64,000 bases of DNA from Paracidovorax cattleyae (GTDB lineage Bacteria > Pseudomonadota > Gammaproteobacteria > Burkholderiales > Burkholderiaceae_C), in assembly GCF_900104515.1 (NCBI RefSeq), contig NZ_FNJL01000023.1, positions 1-64,000 on the forward strand, written 5' to 3'. Shown here in pieces: positions 37,392 through 45,787 of this stretch. The notes below the pieces were generated by a model, which made no database searches, was not told where the DNA came from, and saw nothing but the letters and a program-made list of their open reading frames with translations. The position numbers and the translations under genes are program-made. Position 1 is the first letter of the stretch; every line of letters begins with the position of its first letter.

Positions 37392-37406
37392 CAAGAACGT
37401 TTCTTG
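37392..37406. promoter_or_regulatory. 15-bp palindrome before the permease-kinase gene
   Basis: CAAGAA-CGT-TTCTTG is a perfect 6-bp inverted repeat ending 14 bp before the kinase ATG at 37421. It overlaps where a ribosome binding site would be, so it could be an operator or an mRNA hairpin limiting translation of the sensor. Confidence 0.35.
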
Positions 37407-37420
37407 CATGCGGTCCGGGC

Positions 37421-40400
37421 ATGGCCGCCCTCCCCACCGCCACCCCTTCCGAGGCACCCGCCGCGACGCAGACGATCTTCCGCTTCCGGCGCGAATACAA
37501 CGCCTGGGTGGCCGACGAGTCCATGGAGGACTATGCGCTGCGCTACACGCCCAAGGGTTTCCGGCGCTGGAGCGAATTCCGCGTGGCGAACACGGCGTTC
37601 GGCTCGCTCTCGTTCCTGGCGCTGGAAGCCATCGGCGGCGCGGTCGCGCTGAACTACGGCTTCTCCAATGCGATGTGGGCGATCCTCGCGGTGGGCGTGC
37701 TGATCTTCCTTACCGGCCTGCCGATCGCCTATTGCGCGGCGCGCTACGGGCTGGACATGGACCTGCTCACGCGCGGCGCGGGCTTCGGCTACCTGGGCTC
37801 GACCATCACCTCGCTGATCTACGCGGTGTTCACCTTCATCTTCTTCGCACTGGAGGCGGCCATCATGGCCCTCGCCCTGCAGCTGGTGGTGGACTGGCCG
37901 CTGCAGTGGTGCTACGTGCTCTCGTCGCTCGTCATCCTGCCTCTGGCCATGCGCGGCATCACGCTGATCTCGCGCCTGCAGGCGTGGACGCAGCCGCTGT
38001 GGCTCTTTTTGCTGCTGCTGCCCTTCGTGTGGATCGCGCTGGCGCAGCCGCAGCTCTACCGCGATTTCGCCAGCCTCTCGGGCCTGCGCAGCGGCAGCAG
38101 CGGGTTCGATCCGCTCATGTTCGGTGCGGCCTGCGCGGTGATCTTCTCCCTGGTGGTGCAGATCGGCGAGCAGGTGGACTTCCTGCGCTTCCTGCCCGAG
38201 CGCACCGCGGCCAACCGCTGGCGCTGGTGGAGCGCGGTGCTGGTGGCCGGGCCGGGCTGGATCGCCATGGGCATGCTCAAGATGGCGGGCGGCGCCTTCC
38301 TCGCGTTCGCGGCACTGCAGTTCGAGGTGGGCGTGCACCGCGCGGCCGAGCCCACGCAGATGTTCCTCGCGGGGTTCCGGCAGGTGATGCAGTCCCTGGG
38401 CCTGCCCGGCATGGCGGTGGCGGTGACGGTGCTGTTCGTCGTGGTCTCGCAGATCAAGATCAACCTGACGAATGCGTATGCGGGGTCGCTGGCCTGGTCC
38501 AACTTCTTCGCACGCGTCACCCGCAGCCACCCGGGGCGCGTGGTGTGGCTGGTGTTCAACGTGGGCATCGCCACGCTGCTGATGACCCTGGGCGTGTTCG
38601 GCGCGCTGGAGAAGGTGCTGGCGGTGTACAGCAACGTGGCGATCGCCTGGGTTGGCGCGCTGGTGGCCGACCTGGTCATCAACAAGCCGCTGGGCCTGTC
38701 GCCCCGGGGCATCGAGTTCCGCCGGGCGCACCTGTACGACTTCAACCCCGTCGGCCTGGGCGCGATGGTGGTGGCCGCGGCCGTGGCCTGCTGCGCCTAT
38801 GCGGGCCTGCTGGGCGAGGCCGCGGCGGCCTTCTCGCCCTTCATCGCGCTGGCCCTGTCGATGGCGCTGGCGCCGCTGTTCGCGTGGTGGACCGGCGGGC
38901 GCTACTACCTGGCCCGCCCACCGGCCACCGACTGGGCGCCGGGCGAGCTGGTGCGCTGCGCCGTGTGCGAGAACCGCTTCGAATCCGAGGACATGGCCCG
39001 CTGCCCTGCCTATGGCGCGGCCATCTGCTCGCTGTGCTGCTCGCTCGAGTCGCGCTGCCACGACCGCTGCAAGACCGGCTCGCGCGCGGCCGACCAGTTG
39101 CGCTCGCTGGCCGCGCTGCTGCTGCCGCGCGCCTGGGCGGCGAAGATGAACTTCCGGCTGGGCCAGTACCTGATGGTGTTCGCGTCGCTCTGCGCGGTGG
39201 TCGCCTTCCTGGTGGGCGTGGTGTACGTGCAGGAAGGGCTGGAGACCCCCGCGCAGTTCCTGCGCACGCCGTTCCTCAAGGTCTACGCCCTGCTGGCGCT
39301 GCTGGCCGCCGTGTGCGCGTGGTGGGTGGTGCTCAGCACCGGCAGCCGGCGCATGGCGCAGGACGAATCCGAGCGCCAGACGCAGCTGCTGCTGCAGGAG
39401 ATCGAGGCGCACAAGCGCACCGACGCCGAGCTGCAGGCCGCGCGAGACCGCGCCGAGGCCGCCAACATGGCCAAGACCCGCTACGTGGCCGGCATGACGC
39501 ATGAACTGCGCTCGCCGCTCAACAGCATCCTGGGCTACACCCAGATCCTGCAGAAGGCCCCGCCGGACGCCCACGCGCTGCGCGACGCGCTCTCCACCAT
39601 CGAGCGCAGCGGCCGGCACATGCATGCGCTGATCGACGACTCGCTGGAACTGGCCCGCATCGAGGCCGGCCGGCTGCGCCAGGCCCTCGCGCCGCTGCCG
39701 CTGCCCGAGCTGGTGCGCGACGTGGAAAGCATGCTGCGCCCGCAGGCCGAGGCCAGGGGCCTGGCCTTCGCCGTGGAGGTGCTGGGCACGATGCCCGAAT
39801 GGATCCGCGCGGACGCCAGGCGCCTGCGCCAGATTCTGATCAACCTGCTCTCCAACGCGGTGCGCTTCACCCACCAGGGCGAGGTGCGGCTGCGGCTGGA
39901 CTTCCGCGCCCATGTCGCGCGCATCGAGGTGATCGATACCGGCATCGGCATCGAGCCGCAGGATCTGGAACGCATCTTCCTGCCGTTCGAGCGCGGCAGC
40001 GCAGGCCGCCGCGCCAGCGAGCCCGGCACCGGCCTGGGCCTGACCATCACCCACCTGCTGACCGAGCTCATGGGCGGGCAGCTCAGCGTGCGCAGCACCG
40101 TGGGCGAAGGCAGCACCTTCACCGCGCGCCTGTACCTGCCCGCTGCCGCGCCCGACCCGGCCTGGCAGCCCGCGCAGGCCGCCCTGCGGCCCGTGGTGGG
40201 CTACCGGCCGCCGCGGCGCACCCTGCTGGTGGTGGACGACCAGCCGCTGCAGCGCCAGCTGCTCGCGGGCCTGCTGGTGCCGCTGGGCTTCGACGTGCGC
40301 GAGGCCGCCAGCGGGCGCGAGTGCCTGGAGATCGTGCGGCAGTCGCCCCCGGACCTGGTGCTGCTGGACATCAGCATGGACGACCTGGACGGTTGGCAGA

Positions 40401-40882
40401 CTGCCGCGCTGCTGCGCGAGCGCCTGCCGACCGAGGCGCTGCCCATCGTCTTCGTCTCCGCCAACCAGTTCGACAACGACGGCGCGCGCGTGGCCGCCCA
40501 CGGATGCCAGGGTTTCGTGGGCAAGCCGGTGGTGGAGTCGGAGCTGCTGCAGGCGCTGCAGTCCGCGCTCGGCCTGCAGTGGCTGCACGACCCGGCGCCG
40601 CACGGGGTGCCCCGCGCCACCGGTGCCCGCCCGGCGCACGCCCATACCGCGGCGGCTTGCGCGGGACCACTGCCGGAACCGCTGCGGGAAGCCCTGCACC
40701 ACCTGGCCCGCTCCGGCCAGGCCTCCGCGCTGCGCGCCCGGCTGCATGCGGCCCGTGCCGACCATCCCGGCCATGCCGCGCTGCTGGAGCAACTGGATGG
40801 CGCGGCCGGCCAGCTGGACTTCGACCGGCTCACCCGGCTGCTGCGCGAACCCGAAGACGACGATACCGATGAATCCGCCTGA
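37421..40882 (+). CDS. NCS1 permease-histidine kinase-receiver fusion (hybrid sensor kinase)
   Basis: A 1,153-residue fusion. Residues about 20-500 form a purine/cytosine-permease-like (NCS1) transporter with about 12 hydrophobic segments (start YNAWVADESMEDYALRYTPK). Residues 513-550 hold a cysteine cluster, CxxC...C...CxxCC...CxxxC, likely zinc-binding. Two more hydrophobic segments (about 583-603 and 620-638) follow, then a helical linker, the kinase with phosphorylatable His694 (GMTHELRSPLNS), N-box NLLSNAVRFTH (808-818), G-boxes (DTGIGI, GTGLGLTI), and a receiver with Asp983 (LVLLDISM). A C-terminal helical extension may be a degenerate phosphotransfer domain. The layout parallels CbrA, which fuses a different transporter to a kinase. 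Divergent from urtA; probably a transceptor for amides, urea or purines. Confidence 0.92.
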   Translation: MAALPTATPSEAPAATQTIFRFRREYNAWVADESMEDYALRYTPKGFRRWSEFRVANTAFGSLSFLALEAIGGAVALNYGFSNAMWAILAVGVLIFLTGLPIAYCAARYGLDMDLLTRGAGFGYLGSTITSLIYAVFTFIFFALEAAIMALALQLVVDWPLQWCYVLSSLVILPLAMRGITLISRLQAWTQPLWLFLLLLPFVWIALAQPQLYRDFASLSGLRSGSSGFDPLMFGAACAVIFSLVVQIGEQVDFLRFLPERTAANRWRWWSAVLVAGPGWIAMGMLKMAGGAFLAFAALQFEVGVHRAAEPTQMFLAGFRQVMQSLGLPGMAVAVTVLFVVVSQIKINLTNAYAGSLAWSNFFARVTRSHPGRVVWLVFNVGIATLLMTLGVFGALEKVLAVYSNVAIAWVGALVADLVINKPLGLSPRGIEFRRAHLYDFNPVGLGAMVVAAAVACCAYAGLLGEAAAAFSPFIALALSMALAPLFAWWTGGRYYLARPPATDWAPGELVRCAVCENRFESEDMARCPAYGAAICSLCCSLESRCHDRCKTGSRAADQLRSLAALLLPRAWAAKMNFRLGQYLMVFASLCAVVAFLVGVVYVQEGLETPAQFLRTPFLKVYALLALLAAVCAWWVVLSTGSRRMAQDESERQTQLLLQEIEAHKRTDAELQAARDRAEAANMAKTRYVAGMTHELRSPLNSILGYTQILQKAPPDAHALRDALSTIERSGRHMHALIDDSLELARIEAGRLRQALAPLPLPELVRDVESMLRPQAEARGLAFAVEVLGTMPEWIRADARRLRQILINLLSNAVRFTHQGEVRLRLDFRAHVARIEVIDTGIGIEPQDLERIFLPFERGSAGRRASEPGTGLGLTITHLLTELMGGQLSVRSTVGEGSTFTARLYLPAAAPDPAWQPAQAALRPVVGYRPPRRTLLVVDDQPLQRQLLAGLLVPLGFDVREAASGRECLEIVRQSPPDLVLLDISMDDLDGWQTAALLRERLPTEALPIVFVSANQFDNDGARVAAHGCQGFVGKPVVESELLQALQSALGLQWLHDPAPHGVPRATGARPAHAHTAAACAGPLPEPLREALHHLARSGQASALRARLHAARADHPGHAALLEQLDGAAGQLDFDRLTRLLREPEDDDTDESA

Positions 40883-41792
40883 CCCCGCTCCCGTTTCCCC
40901 ATCCCCCGCCGCGCCGCAGCGCGCCATCCTGGTGGTGGACGACGACCTCGCCACGCTGCGCATGCTCGGCGACGCGCTGGCCGCGGAGGGCTACGCCGTG
41001 CTCGCTGCCCGCGACGCCGACGAGGCGCTCGAGCGCTTCGACCTCGCCGTGCCCGACGGCGTGCTGCTGGACGCCCTCATGCCCGGCACCGACGGCTTCA
41101 CGCTCTGCGCGCGCATCAAGGCCACGCCCCCGTGGTCGCATGTGCCCATCGTGTTCATGACCGGCCTGTCGGAGACCGAACAGATCGTGCGCGGCTTCGC
41201 GGCCGGCGGGGTGGACTACGTGGTCAAGCCCCTGCGCCTGCCCGAGGTGCTGGCCCGGCTGGCCACGCACGTCGCCAACGCCCGCGCCGCCCGGCTGGCG
41301 CGCGAGGCGGTGGACGTGGCCGGCATGGGCGTGGTGGTGCTCGACGGCCAGGACCGCATCGCCTGGCGCTCGCCCCAGGCCACATGCTGGCTGGAGGCCG
41401 CCTTCGCCGACGGTGCCGCGCCGCCGCGGGCCATGGAACGCTGGCTGGCCGAGGCGCAGCGGGCGGGCGAAGGCGCCACCGGCCTGGAGCCCGGACAGCG
41501 CCTCATGGCCCGCCCGCTCGGGGCCAGCGGGCTGGGCGAAACCATGCTGCTGCTGTCCGTGCAGGCCGCCGGCACGGCGCCTGCCGCACGCCTGCCGCGC
41601 GTGGACCTGACGCCGCGCGAGACCGAGGTGCTGTCCTGGATCGCCAAGGGCAAGACCAACCGCGACATCGCCGACATCCTGGGCATGAGCCCGCGCACGG
41701 TGAACAAGCACCTGGAGCACATCTTCGAGAAGCTCGGCGTGGAAACACGTACTGCCGCGGCCGCCCTGGCAGGACAGTGGCTCCAGGAATGA
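40869..41792 (+). CDS. LuxR/NarL-type response regulator
   Basis: A 307-residue regulator. The receiver domain (17-135) has acidic residues VVDDD and phosphoacceptor Asp68 (VLLDALMPGTDGF). The middle part (about 140-240) resembles a degenerate PAS-like or linker domain. The C terminus is a LuxR HTH (LTPRETEVLSWIAKGKTNRD, then IADILGMSPRTVNKHLEHIF). The ATG at 40869 lies within the last codons of the fused kinase, so they are translationally coupled and form one phosphorelay. The likely target is the urt/fmd/ami operon on the other strand, possibly via TACGT-type sites at 37344-37359. Confidence 0.9.
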   Translation: MNPPDPAPVSPSPAAPQRAILVVDDDLATLRMLGDALAAEGYAVLAARDADEALERFDLAVPDGVLLDALMPGTDGFTLCARIKATPPWSHVPIVFMTGLSETEQIVRGFAAGGVDYVVKPLRLPEVLARLATHVANARAARLAREAVDVAGMGVVVLDGQDRIAWRSPQATCWLEAAFADGAAPPRAMERWLAEAQRAGEGATGLEPGQRLMARPLGASGLGETMLLLSVQAAGTAPAARLPRVDLTPRETEVLSWIAKGKTNRDIADILGMSPRTVNKHLEHIFEKLGVETRTAAAALAGQWLQE

Positions 41793-41799
41793 CGCCGGA

Positions 41800-42288
41800 T
41801 CAGCCCCGCGCCGAGGCCGGCAGGCCGAACACCCGGTCGAAGAGCCAGTTGAAGACGAAGGTGTAGCCCAGGAAGAACAGCAGCAGGCCCAGGTCCATCA
41901 CCAGCGCCTGCCATAGGGTTACGTCGAACCACCAGGCGAAGAGCGGCACCAGGATGAGCGCCAGCCCGCCCTCGAAGCCGATCGCATGGGCCACGCGGCG
42001 CGCCACGCTGCGGCCGCGCACCGCCTGCCGCGACTCCCAGCGCTCGAACGCCCAGTTGAAGCCGACGTTCCAGACGATGGCGATCACCGAGCACGCCACC
42101 GCCACGGCGCTGGAATGGCCCGCGCCCTGCCCCGTCAGCATGGCCAGGCCGGCGGTCGCGAAGGCGATGGCGATCAGTTCGTAGAGCGAGACATAGACCA
42201 CGCGGCGCCAGGGGCCCTGCAGGCCCGGGGCTTCACGGGCGCCAGCGGATGCGGAGACGGCGGCGGAAGAGGAGGATGGCACGGACAT
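41800..42288 (-). CDS. PACE family multidrug/biocide efflux transporter
   Basis: A 162-residue inner-membrane protein with four hydrophobic helices and two related halves: VVYVSLYELIAIAFATAGL / NVGFNWAFERWESRQ and IGFEGGLALILVPLFAWWF / YTFVFNWLFDRVFGL. The duplicated NWxF(E/D)R pattern and the REPGLQGPWRRVVYVSLYE-type start are characteristic of the proteobacterial antimicrobial compound efflux (PACE) family, whose known member AceI exports chlorhexidine; other members move short diamines. Glu in LYEL corresponds to the essential membrane Glu. A divergent LysR gene with a 9-bp operator is the usual arrangement. Confidence 0.88.
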   Translation of the reverse strand: MSVPSSSSAAVSASAGAREAPGLQGPWRRVVYVSLYELIAIAFATAGLAMLTGQGAGHSSAVAVACSVIAIVWNVGFNWAFERWESRQAVRGRSVARRVAHAIGFEGGLALILVPLFAWWFDVTLWQALVMDLGLLLFFLGYTFVFNWLFDRVFGLPASARG

Positions 42289-42295
42289 GCGTCGC

Positions 42296-42326
42296 ACTTT
42301 ATGTGTGCCGGGCTGATACATAAAGT
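42296..42326. promoter_or_regulatory. LysR operator between PACE transporter and LysR gene
   Basis: ACTTTATGT (42296-42304) and ACATAAAGT (42318-42326) form a perfect 9-bp inverted repeat with a 13-bp spacer in the 73-bp divergent promoter region. Its length, symmetry and A/T-rich arms in a GC-rich genome make it the strongest operator in the window. Confidence 0.7.
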
Positions 42327-42361
42327 CAGCTTGTTTCAGTTTTTCTGATAGAACTACGGCC

Positions 42362-43333
42362 ATGACATTTTCTTCCGACAGCGTGAACGTATTCCTGGCG
42401 GTGCTGGACCACGGCTCGTTCTCGGCCGCCGCCCGGGCGCTCTCGCGCGTGCCCTCGGCCGTGAGCATGACCATCGCCCACCTGGAGGCCGAGCTGGACG
42501 TGCAGCTCTTCGACCGCAGCGGACGCGAGCCGCGCCCCACCCCCGCCGCCCGCGCTCTGGAGCCGCAGGCCCGGCTGCTGGGCGCGCAACTGCGGCAGCT
42601 CAACGCGCAGGCCCTGGCCCTCACTCAGGGACTGGAAGAGCGCCTGACCATCGCCATCGCGCCCGAGCTGCTGGCCGGCCCCTGGACCGAGGCGCTGGCC
42701 GCGCTCACTGCCGAATACCCCCAGCTGCAGGCGGAGGTGCTGGCCGCCCCGCAGGCCGACGCCATGGCGCTGCTGCACGCGGGCCGCGCCCAGCTGGCGC
42801 TGGTGTTCGAGCGGTCCAGCCTCGACGGGCGCGAGGGCTTCCAGGAAGTGGGCAGCGAAACGCTGGTGGCGGTCATCGCGCCGCAGCACCCGGTCATGCA
42901 GGCGGCCGCCGGCGCGCCGCTGAGCGAGGTCCACCTGACCACCACGCGCCAGATCGTCGTGGCCGGCCGCGATCTCGCGCAGACCGACCCGCGCTTCGTC
43001 TTCGCACGCCACCACTGGCGCACCGACAACCACCTGGCCGCGCTCAGCCTCATCGAGGCCGGCCTGGGCTGGGGCTGGCAGCCGCGCGAGCTGGTGGAGC
43101 CCCGCATCCAGGCCGGCACGCTGGTGGAAATGCCGTTCGACAACCTCACCAACGGCGTGGAGCTGTGGGTGGACGTGGTGTGGTCCCGGGAGCGGCCCCA
43201 GGGCCTGGGCGCGCGGCGCTTCGTGGAGCGGCTGCGCCAGGCCGCGCCGGCCTCCGGGGCGCGGCAAGCCGCGGGCAGCGGAGGCTTGCAGAAATTACAT
43301 CCCGCAAAACAAAGGCGCAAACCAGCACCATAG
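42362..43333 (+). CDS. LysR family regulator of the divergent PACE transporter
   Basis: A 323-residue LysR protein. HTH region: SVNVFLAVLDHGSFSAAARA, then LSRVPSAVSMTIAHLEAELD. The arrangement with PACE matches AceR/AceI of Acinetobacter, where the regulator activates the pump on binding its substrate. The 9-bp inverted repeat at 42296-42326 is the probable binding site. The C-terminal tail of about 25 residues is basic and low complexity. Confidence 0.88.
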   Translation: MTFSSDSVNVFLAVLDHGSFSAAARALSRVPSAVSMTIAHLEAELDVQLFDRSGREPRPTPAARALEPQARLLGAQLRQLNAQALALTQGLEERLTIAIAPELLAGPWTEALAALTAEYPQLQAEVLAAPQADAMALLHAGRAQLALVFERSSLDGREGFQEVGSETLVAVIAPQHPVMQAAAGAPLSEVHLTTTRQIVVAGRDLAQTDPRFVFARHHWRTDNHLAALSLIEAGLGWGWQPRELVEPRIQAGTLVEMPFDNLTNGVELWVDVVWSRERPQGLGARRFVERLRQAAPASGARQAAGSGGLQKLHPAKQRRKPAP

Positions 43334-43364
43334 ACTGGACCGTTTCCGTACCGTGGATGGATCC

Positions 43365-44279
43365 ATGCCTGCGCCGCAAAAAATCAACTACCACCATACC
43401 GGCCCCTATGACCGGGTCGTTTTCCAGGAAGAATTCACCCGCCAGTTCGGCACCAGCGGCAGGTACAACGCCGCAGCCATTCCCGACATGCTGTCCCTGC
43501 TCGGCATGATCGAGCGCGACACGGCCATCAACGACGTGCGCCAGGCCGCCTACATGCTCGCCACCGTGATGTGGGAGACCACGTCGCCGGTCACCGTCAC
43601 CAAGGTGGCGACCAACAAGAAGGGGCAGCCCCTGGTGGACAAGAAAGGGCAGCCCGTCGTACTCAAGCAGAAGAAATGGCTGATGACCATGGCCCCCGTG
43701 GCCGAGATCGGCCACGGCAAGGGGCGGCAGTACCACGAGCCCGTCAAGGTCAAGCTGCTGCCGGATGGCGGAGCGCGCATCACGGAGCAGGACGGCGACC
43801 CGTTCTCCGTCACGGGGGCCGGGGTCATCTCCCCGCTCACCAAGGGTGCCAAGATGGGCACCAAGGACGGCGGCGCAGCGGCCAAGTCCTACGATGCCGA
43901 TGACGGCGTCGAGCAGGCCTATTACGGGCGCGGCTACGTGCAGCTCACCTGGTGGTCCAACTACGCCAGGGCGGGCATCGCGCTCGGCCACGGGCTGGGG
44001 CTGCTGACGGACCCTGAACAGGTCAAGACGCCCGAGACCGCCTATGCCCTGATGTCCTACGGCATGCGCACGGGCGGCATCTTCGCGAACGGGCGCAAGT
44101 TCTCGCTCTACTTCTCGGGGGACACGACCGATTACGTGTCGGCCCGGAAGATGGTCAACGGCAGCGACCATGCCGAAGACATCGCCAAGATCGCCCGGAA
44201 ATTCGAGGCGGCCCTGCTGAAGGCCCGGCCGAACGCCATCACCACACCCACACCCACACCTGCCACCGCCACGCCATGA
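43365..44279 (+). CDS. GH19/lysozyme-like peptidoglycan hydrolase, possible effector
   Basis: A 304-residue protein with a lysozyme-like fold of the GH19 chitinase group. YYGRGYVQLTWWSNY is the GRGxxQLT signature with catalytic-cleft residues, and the early QAAYMLATVMWETTSP carries the likely catalytic Glu (WET). An insert rich in Lys/Gly (TNKKGQPLVDKKGQPVV) separates the two. No signal peptide is seen, so export would need a phage-type or type VI route. The ATG at 43365 is used rather than the GTG at 43353. Overlap by ATGA with a gene for a secreted DUF4087-like protein suggests a toxin/immunity pair. A prophage endolysin remnant is the main alternative; no phage genes adjoin. Confidence 0.75.
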   Translation: MPAPQKINYHHTGPYDRVVFQEEFTRQFGTSGRYNAAAIPDMLSLLGMIERDTAINDVRQAAYMLATVMWETTSPVTVTKVATNKKGQPLVDKKGQPVVLKQKKWLMTMAPVAEIGHGKGRQYHEPVKVKLLPDGGARITEQDGDPFSVTGAGVISPLTKGAKMGTKDGGAAAKSYDADDGVEQAYYGRGYVQLTWWSNYARAGIALGHGLGLLTDPEQVKTPETAYALMSYGMRTGGIFANGRKFSLYFSGDTTDYVSARKMVNGSDHAEDIAKIARKFEAALLKARPNAITTPTPTPATATP

Positions 44280-44698
44280 CACGCTGCACTGCCCCGACCC
44301 CGCGCGTCCCCAGGACGGCCCGCGTCCTCCATGCCCTGCTGTGGCTGGGCGCCTGCCAGTTCGCGGCCGCCGCGATGCCGCCCGACACGACCACCCGCTG
44401 CGGCTGGTTCGACAACCCGACGCCGGGCAACGCGACCCTGGTGGACAAGGACGGGGAATGGACCATCGGCATGCAGGGAGGCCACCAGGCCGAAGGCGAC
44501 TGGCCGACGTTCCCCAAGGCGCGCTGGGTGGCGACCGGCACCGGCAGCGCGGGCTACGGCTGCGCCTGCCTGAAGGTGAGCGCCCGCGCCGATACCCAGG
44601 AGGTGACGCACATCTTCTCGGCACGCTCGCAGGCCCTGTCGGTCTGCCGCAAGGACAAGGCGCTGGCGGGCAAGGAGCCCGAGAACCCCCTCAAGTGA
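44276..44698 (+). CDS. DUF4087-like periplasmic protein, candidate immunity protein
   Basis: A 140-residue protein with a signal peptide ending near QFAAAA. The mature part, with CGWFDNPTPGNATLVDKDGE cited in part, EWTIGMQGG and GYGCACLKVSA, fits the DUF4087 family as I recall it. Four to five cysteines suggest disulphides in the periplasm. The start overlaps the stop of the lysozyme-like gene (ATGA), so the two are translationally coupled. A periplasmic partner for a peptidoglycan hydrolase fits an immunity or inhibitor role; this is inference. Confidence 0.65.
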   Translation: MTRCTAPTPRVPRTARVLHALLWLGACQFAAAAMPPDTTTRCGWFDNPTPGNATLVDKDGEWTIGMQGGHQAEGDWPTFPKARWVATGTGSAGYGCACLKVSARADTQEVTHIFSARSQALSVCRKDKALAGKEPENPLK

Positions 44699-44915
44699 AC
44701 CCGGCGGCCGGGTGACCGGGCCGGCAGATGGCCGCAGGGCGCTCTCCGGTGGGGCGGCCTGGCCGGCCATGTTCGCCCTCCGTGGCTGAAGTAGTTGAGA
44801 TCAAACCAGTCCCTGCATCGCGATACATCGAGATTCAGGGTGATCCTGGGGACCGGCAGGGAGGTCGGTACGCTCTCAGCATATTGCGGAGCGGCATCAC
44901 AAAAAAACGAGACCC

Positions 44916-45467
44916 ATGGCCGATAACTCACTGATCTGCCGCCGCGAGGGCTGCAGCACACCCGTCCGGATCTCCGATGCGGGTGCCATCAACCGACTCA
45001 TGCTCAAGCTGCGGCAGCTCTACGTCCAATCCACACAGGCGGCCGATGAAGCTACCCGATACTGGGCAGACGTCGCCACCCAGTCTCGGAGCCCTCTGGC
45101 GCCGCTGGCCCACGTGCCCGGCGTGTTCGCCGCACTGTGGACCCATGACGTTGCACCCACCACGGCAACGGTACTGGGCACTGCCGGATATGGCTTTGCA
45201 GCGCTGCCGAAGAGCCTGATCCACTTTACGACGAAGGCAGGGGCCGCAGGCATCGCGCGAACCGCCGTCATCCACTCCAGCAAATTCGGCGTGCATGGGT
45301 TTTTCGGGCCTGGCGTGTACATGGCCAGATTCGGCCGCCCTTTGAACATGATGATCAAGGAGGCCGCGACGATTCCGATACACCTTTCGACCCCAGCCGG
45401 CACCGTCCGTATCCTTCCTTACCTTGTGTACGTGCGGTGGGGCTTCAACGGTGTGAGGATGCTCTGA
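44916..45467 (+). CDS. HYD1-type ADP-ribosyltransferase-like toxin candidate
   Basis: A 183-residue protein. The C-terminal half has IHFTTKAGAAGIARTAVIHS followed by FFGPGVYMARFG. The pattern H[FY]T...GIA....I..S......FGPGVY is that of the Tox-ART-HYD1 family of polymorphic toxins, in which the His/Tyr and GPGVY regions bind NAD. The N-terminal half has a short Cys pair (CRREGC) and a helical segment (INRLMLKLRQLYVQSTQAAD) and may be a delivery domain. The ART-like part is short, and no downstream catalytic Glu is obvious. The next gene starts within its stop (TGATG). GC content upstream drops, hinting at acquisition. Confidence 0.6.
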   Translation: MADNSLICRREGCSTPVRISDAGAINRLMLKLRQLYVQSTQAADEATRYWADVATQSRSPLAPLAHVPGVFAALWTHDVAPTTATVLGTAGYGFAALPKSLIHFTTKAGAAGIARTAVIHSSKFGVHGFFGPGVYMARFGRPLNMMIKEAATIPIHLSTPAGTVRILPYLVYVRWGFNGVRML

Positions 45468-45640
45468 TGAAACGCCCTCGCCTTTCTACCGTCTTCGGCT
45501 GGTGCGCCGTCCTCTTCGGCTGGATCTGCTGGGTGCCGGCCTACTTGCAGGGCAATTGGTGGTGGATGGTGGTTTCCGTCATTCCGTATGTGATTTACCA
45601 GGCGTTCTTCAACAAGGACGGGCAGGAGGACAGCGGCTGA
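45467..45640 (+). CDS. small membrane protein, candidate immunity partner
   Basis: A 57-residue protein with two hydrophobic stretches (TVFGWCAVLFGWICWVPAYL and WWWMVVSVIPYVIYQAFF) and polar ends, so probably an inner-membrane hairpin. Its ATG overlaps the stop of the HYD1-like gene by one base, which implies coupled translation. Toxin neighbours of this size and topology are often immunity proteins; alternatively it is an unrelated small membrane protein. Confidence 0.55.
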   Translation: MKRPRLSTVFGWCAVLFGWICWVPAYLQGNWWWMVVSVIPYVIYQAFFNKDGQEDSG

Positions 45641-45787
45641 ACTGCTCGAACAGGTCCGGTTGCGAGCCACTCGCCAGCTTGGCGCCACCGGGGACACCCG
45701 TTCAATACGGTCGCCGCACAGCTCGCGGCTCGCTTCACATGGCCCCGGCGAACAGCCCGGGCGCAGCGTCGCGGCAATGCGACAGCG

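Noticed and set aside
37352-40963. A 1,203-codon minus-strand open frame opposite the permease-kinase gene
   Set aside because: It is the complement of a gene with clear transporter, kinase and receiver motifs. Its own translation is low complexity (Gln/Arg/His-rich) without domains. High GC makes such shadows common here.
43353-45640. A prophage remnant around the lysozyme-like gene
   Set aside because: No holin, spanin, capsid, tail or integrase genes and no attachment repeats were found nearby; the ATGA-coupled secreted partner fits a toxin/immunity pair better.
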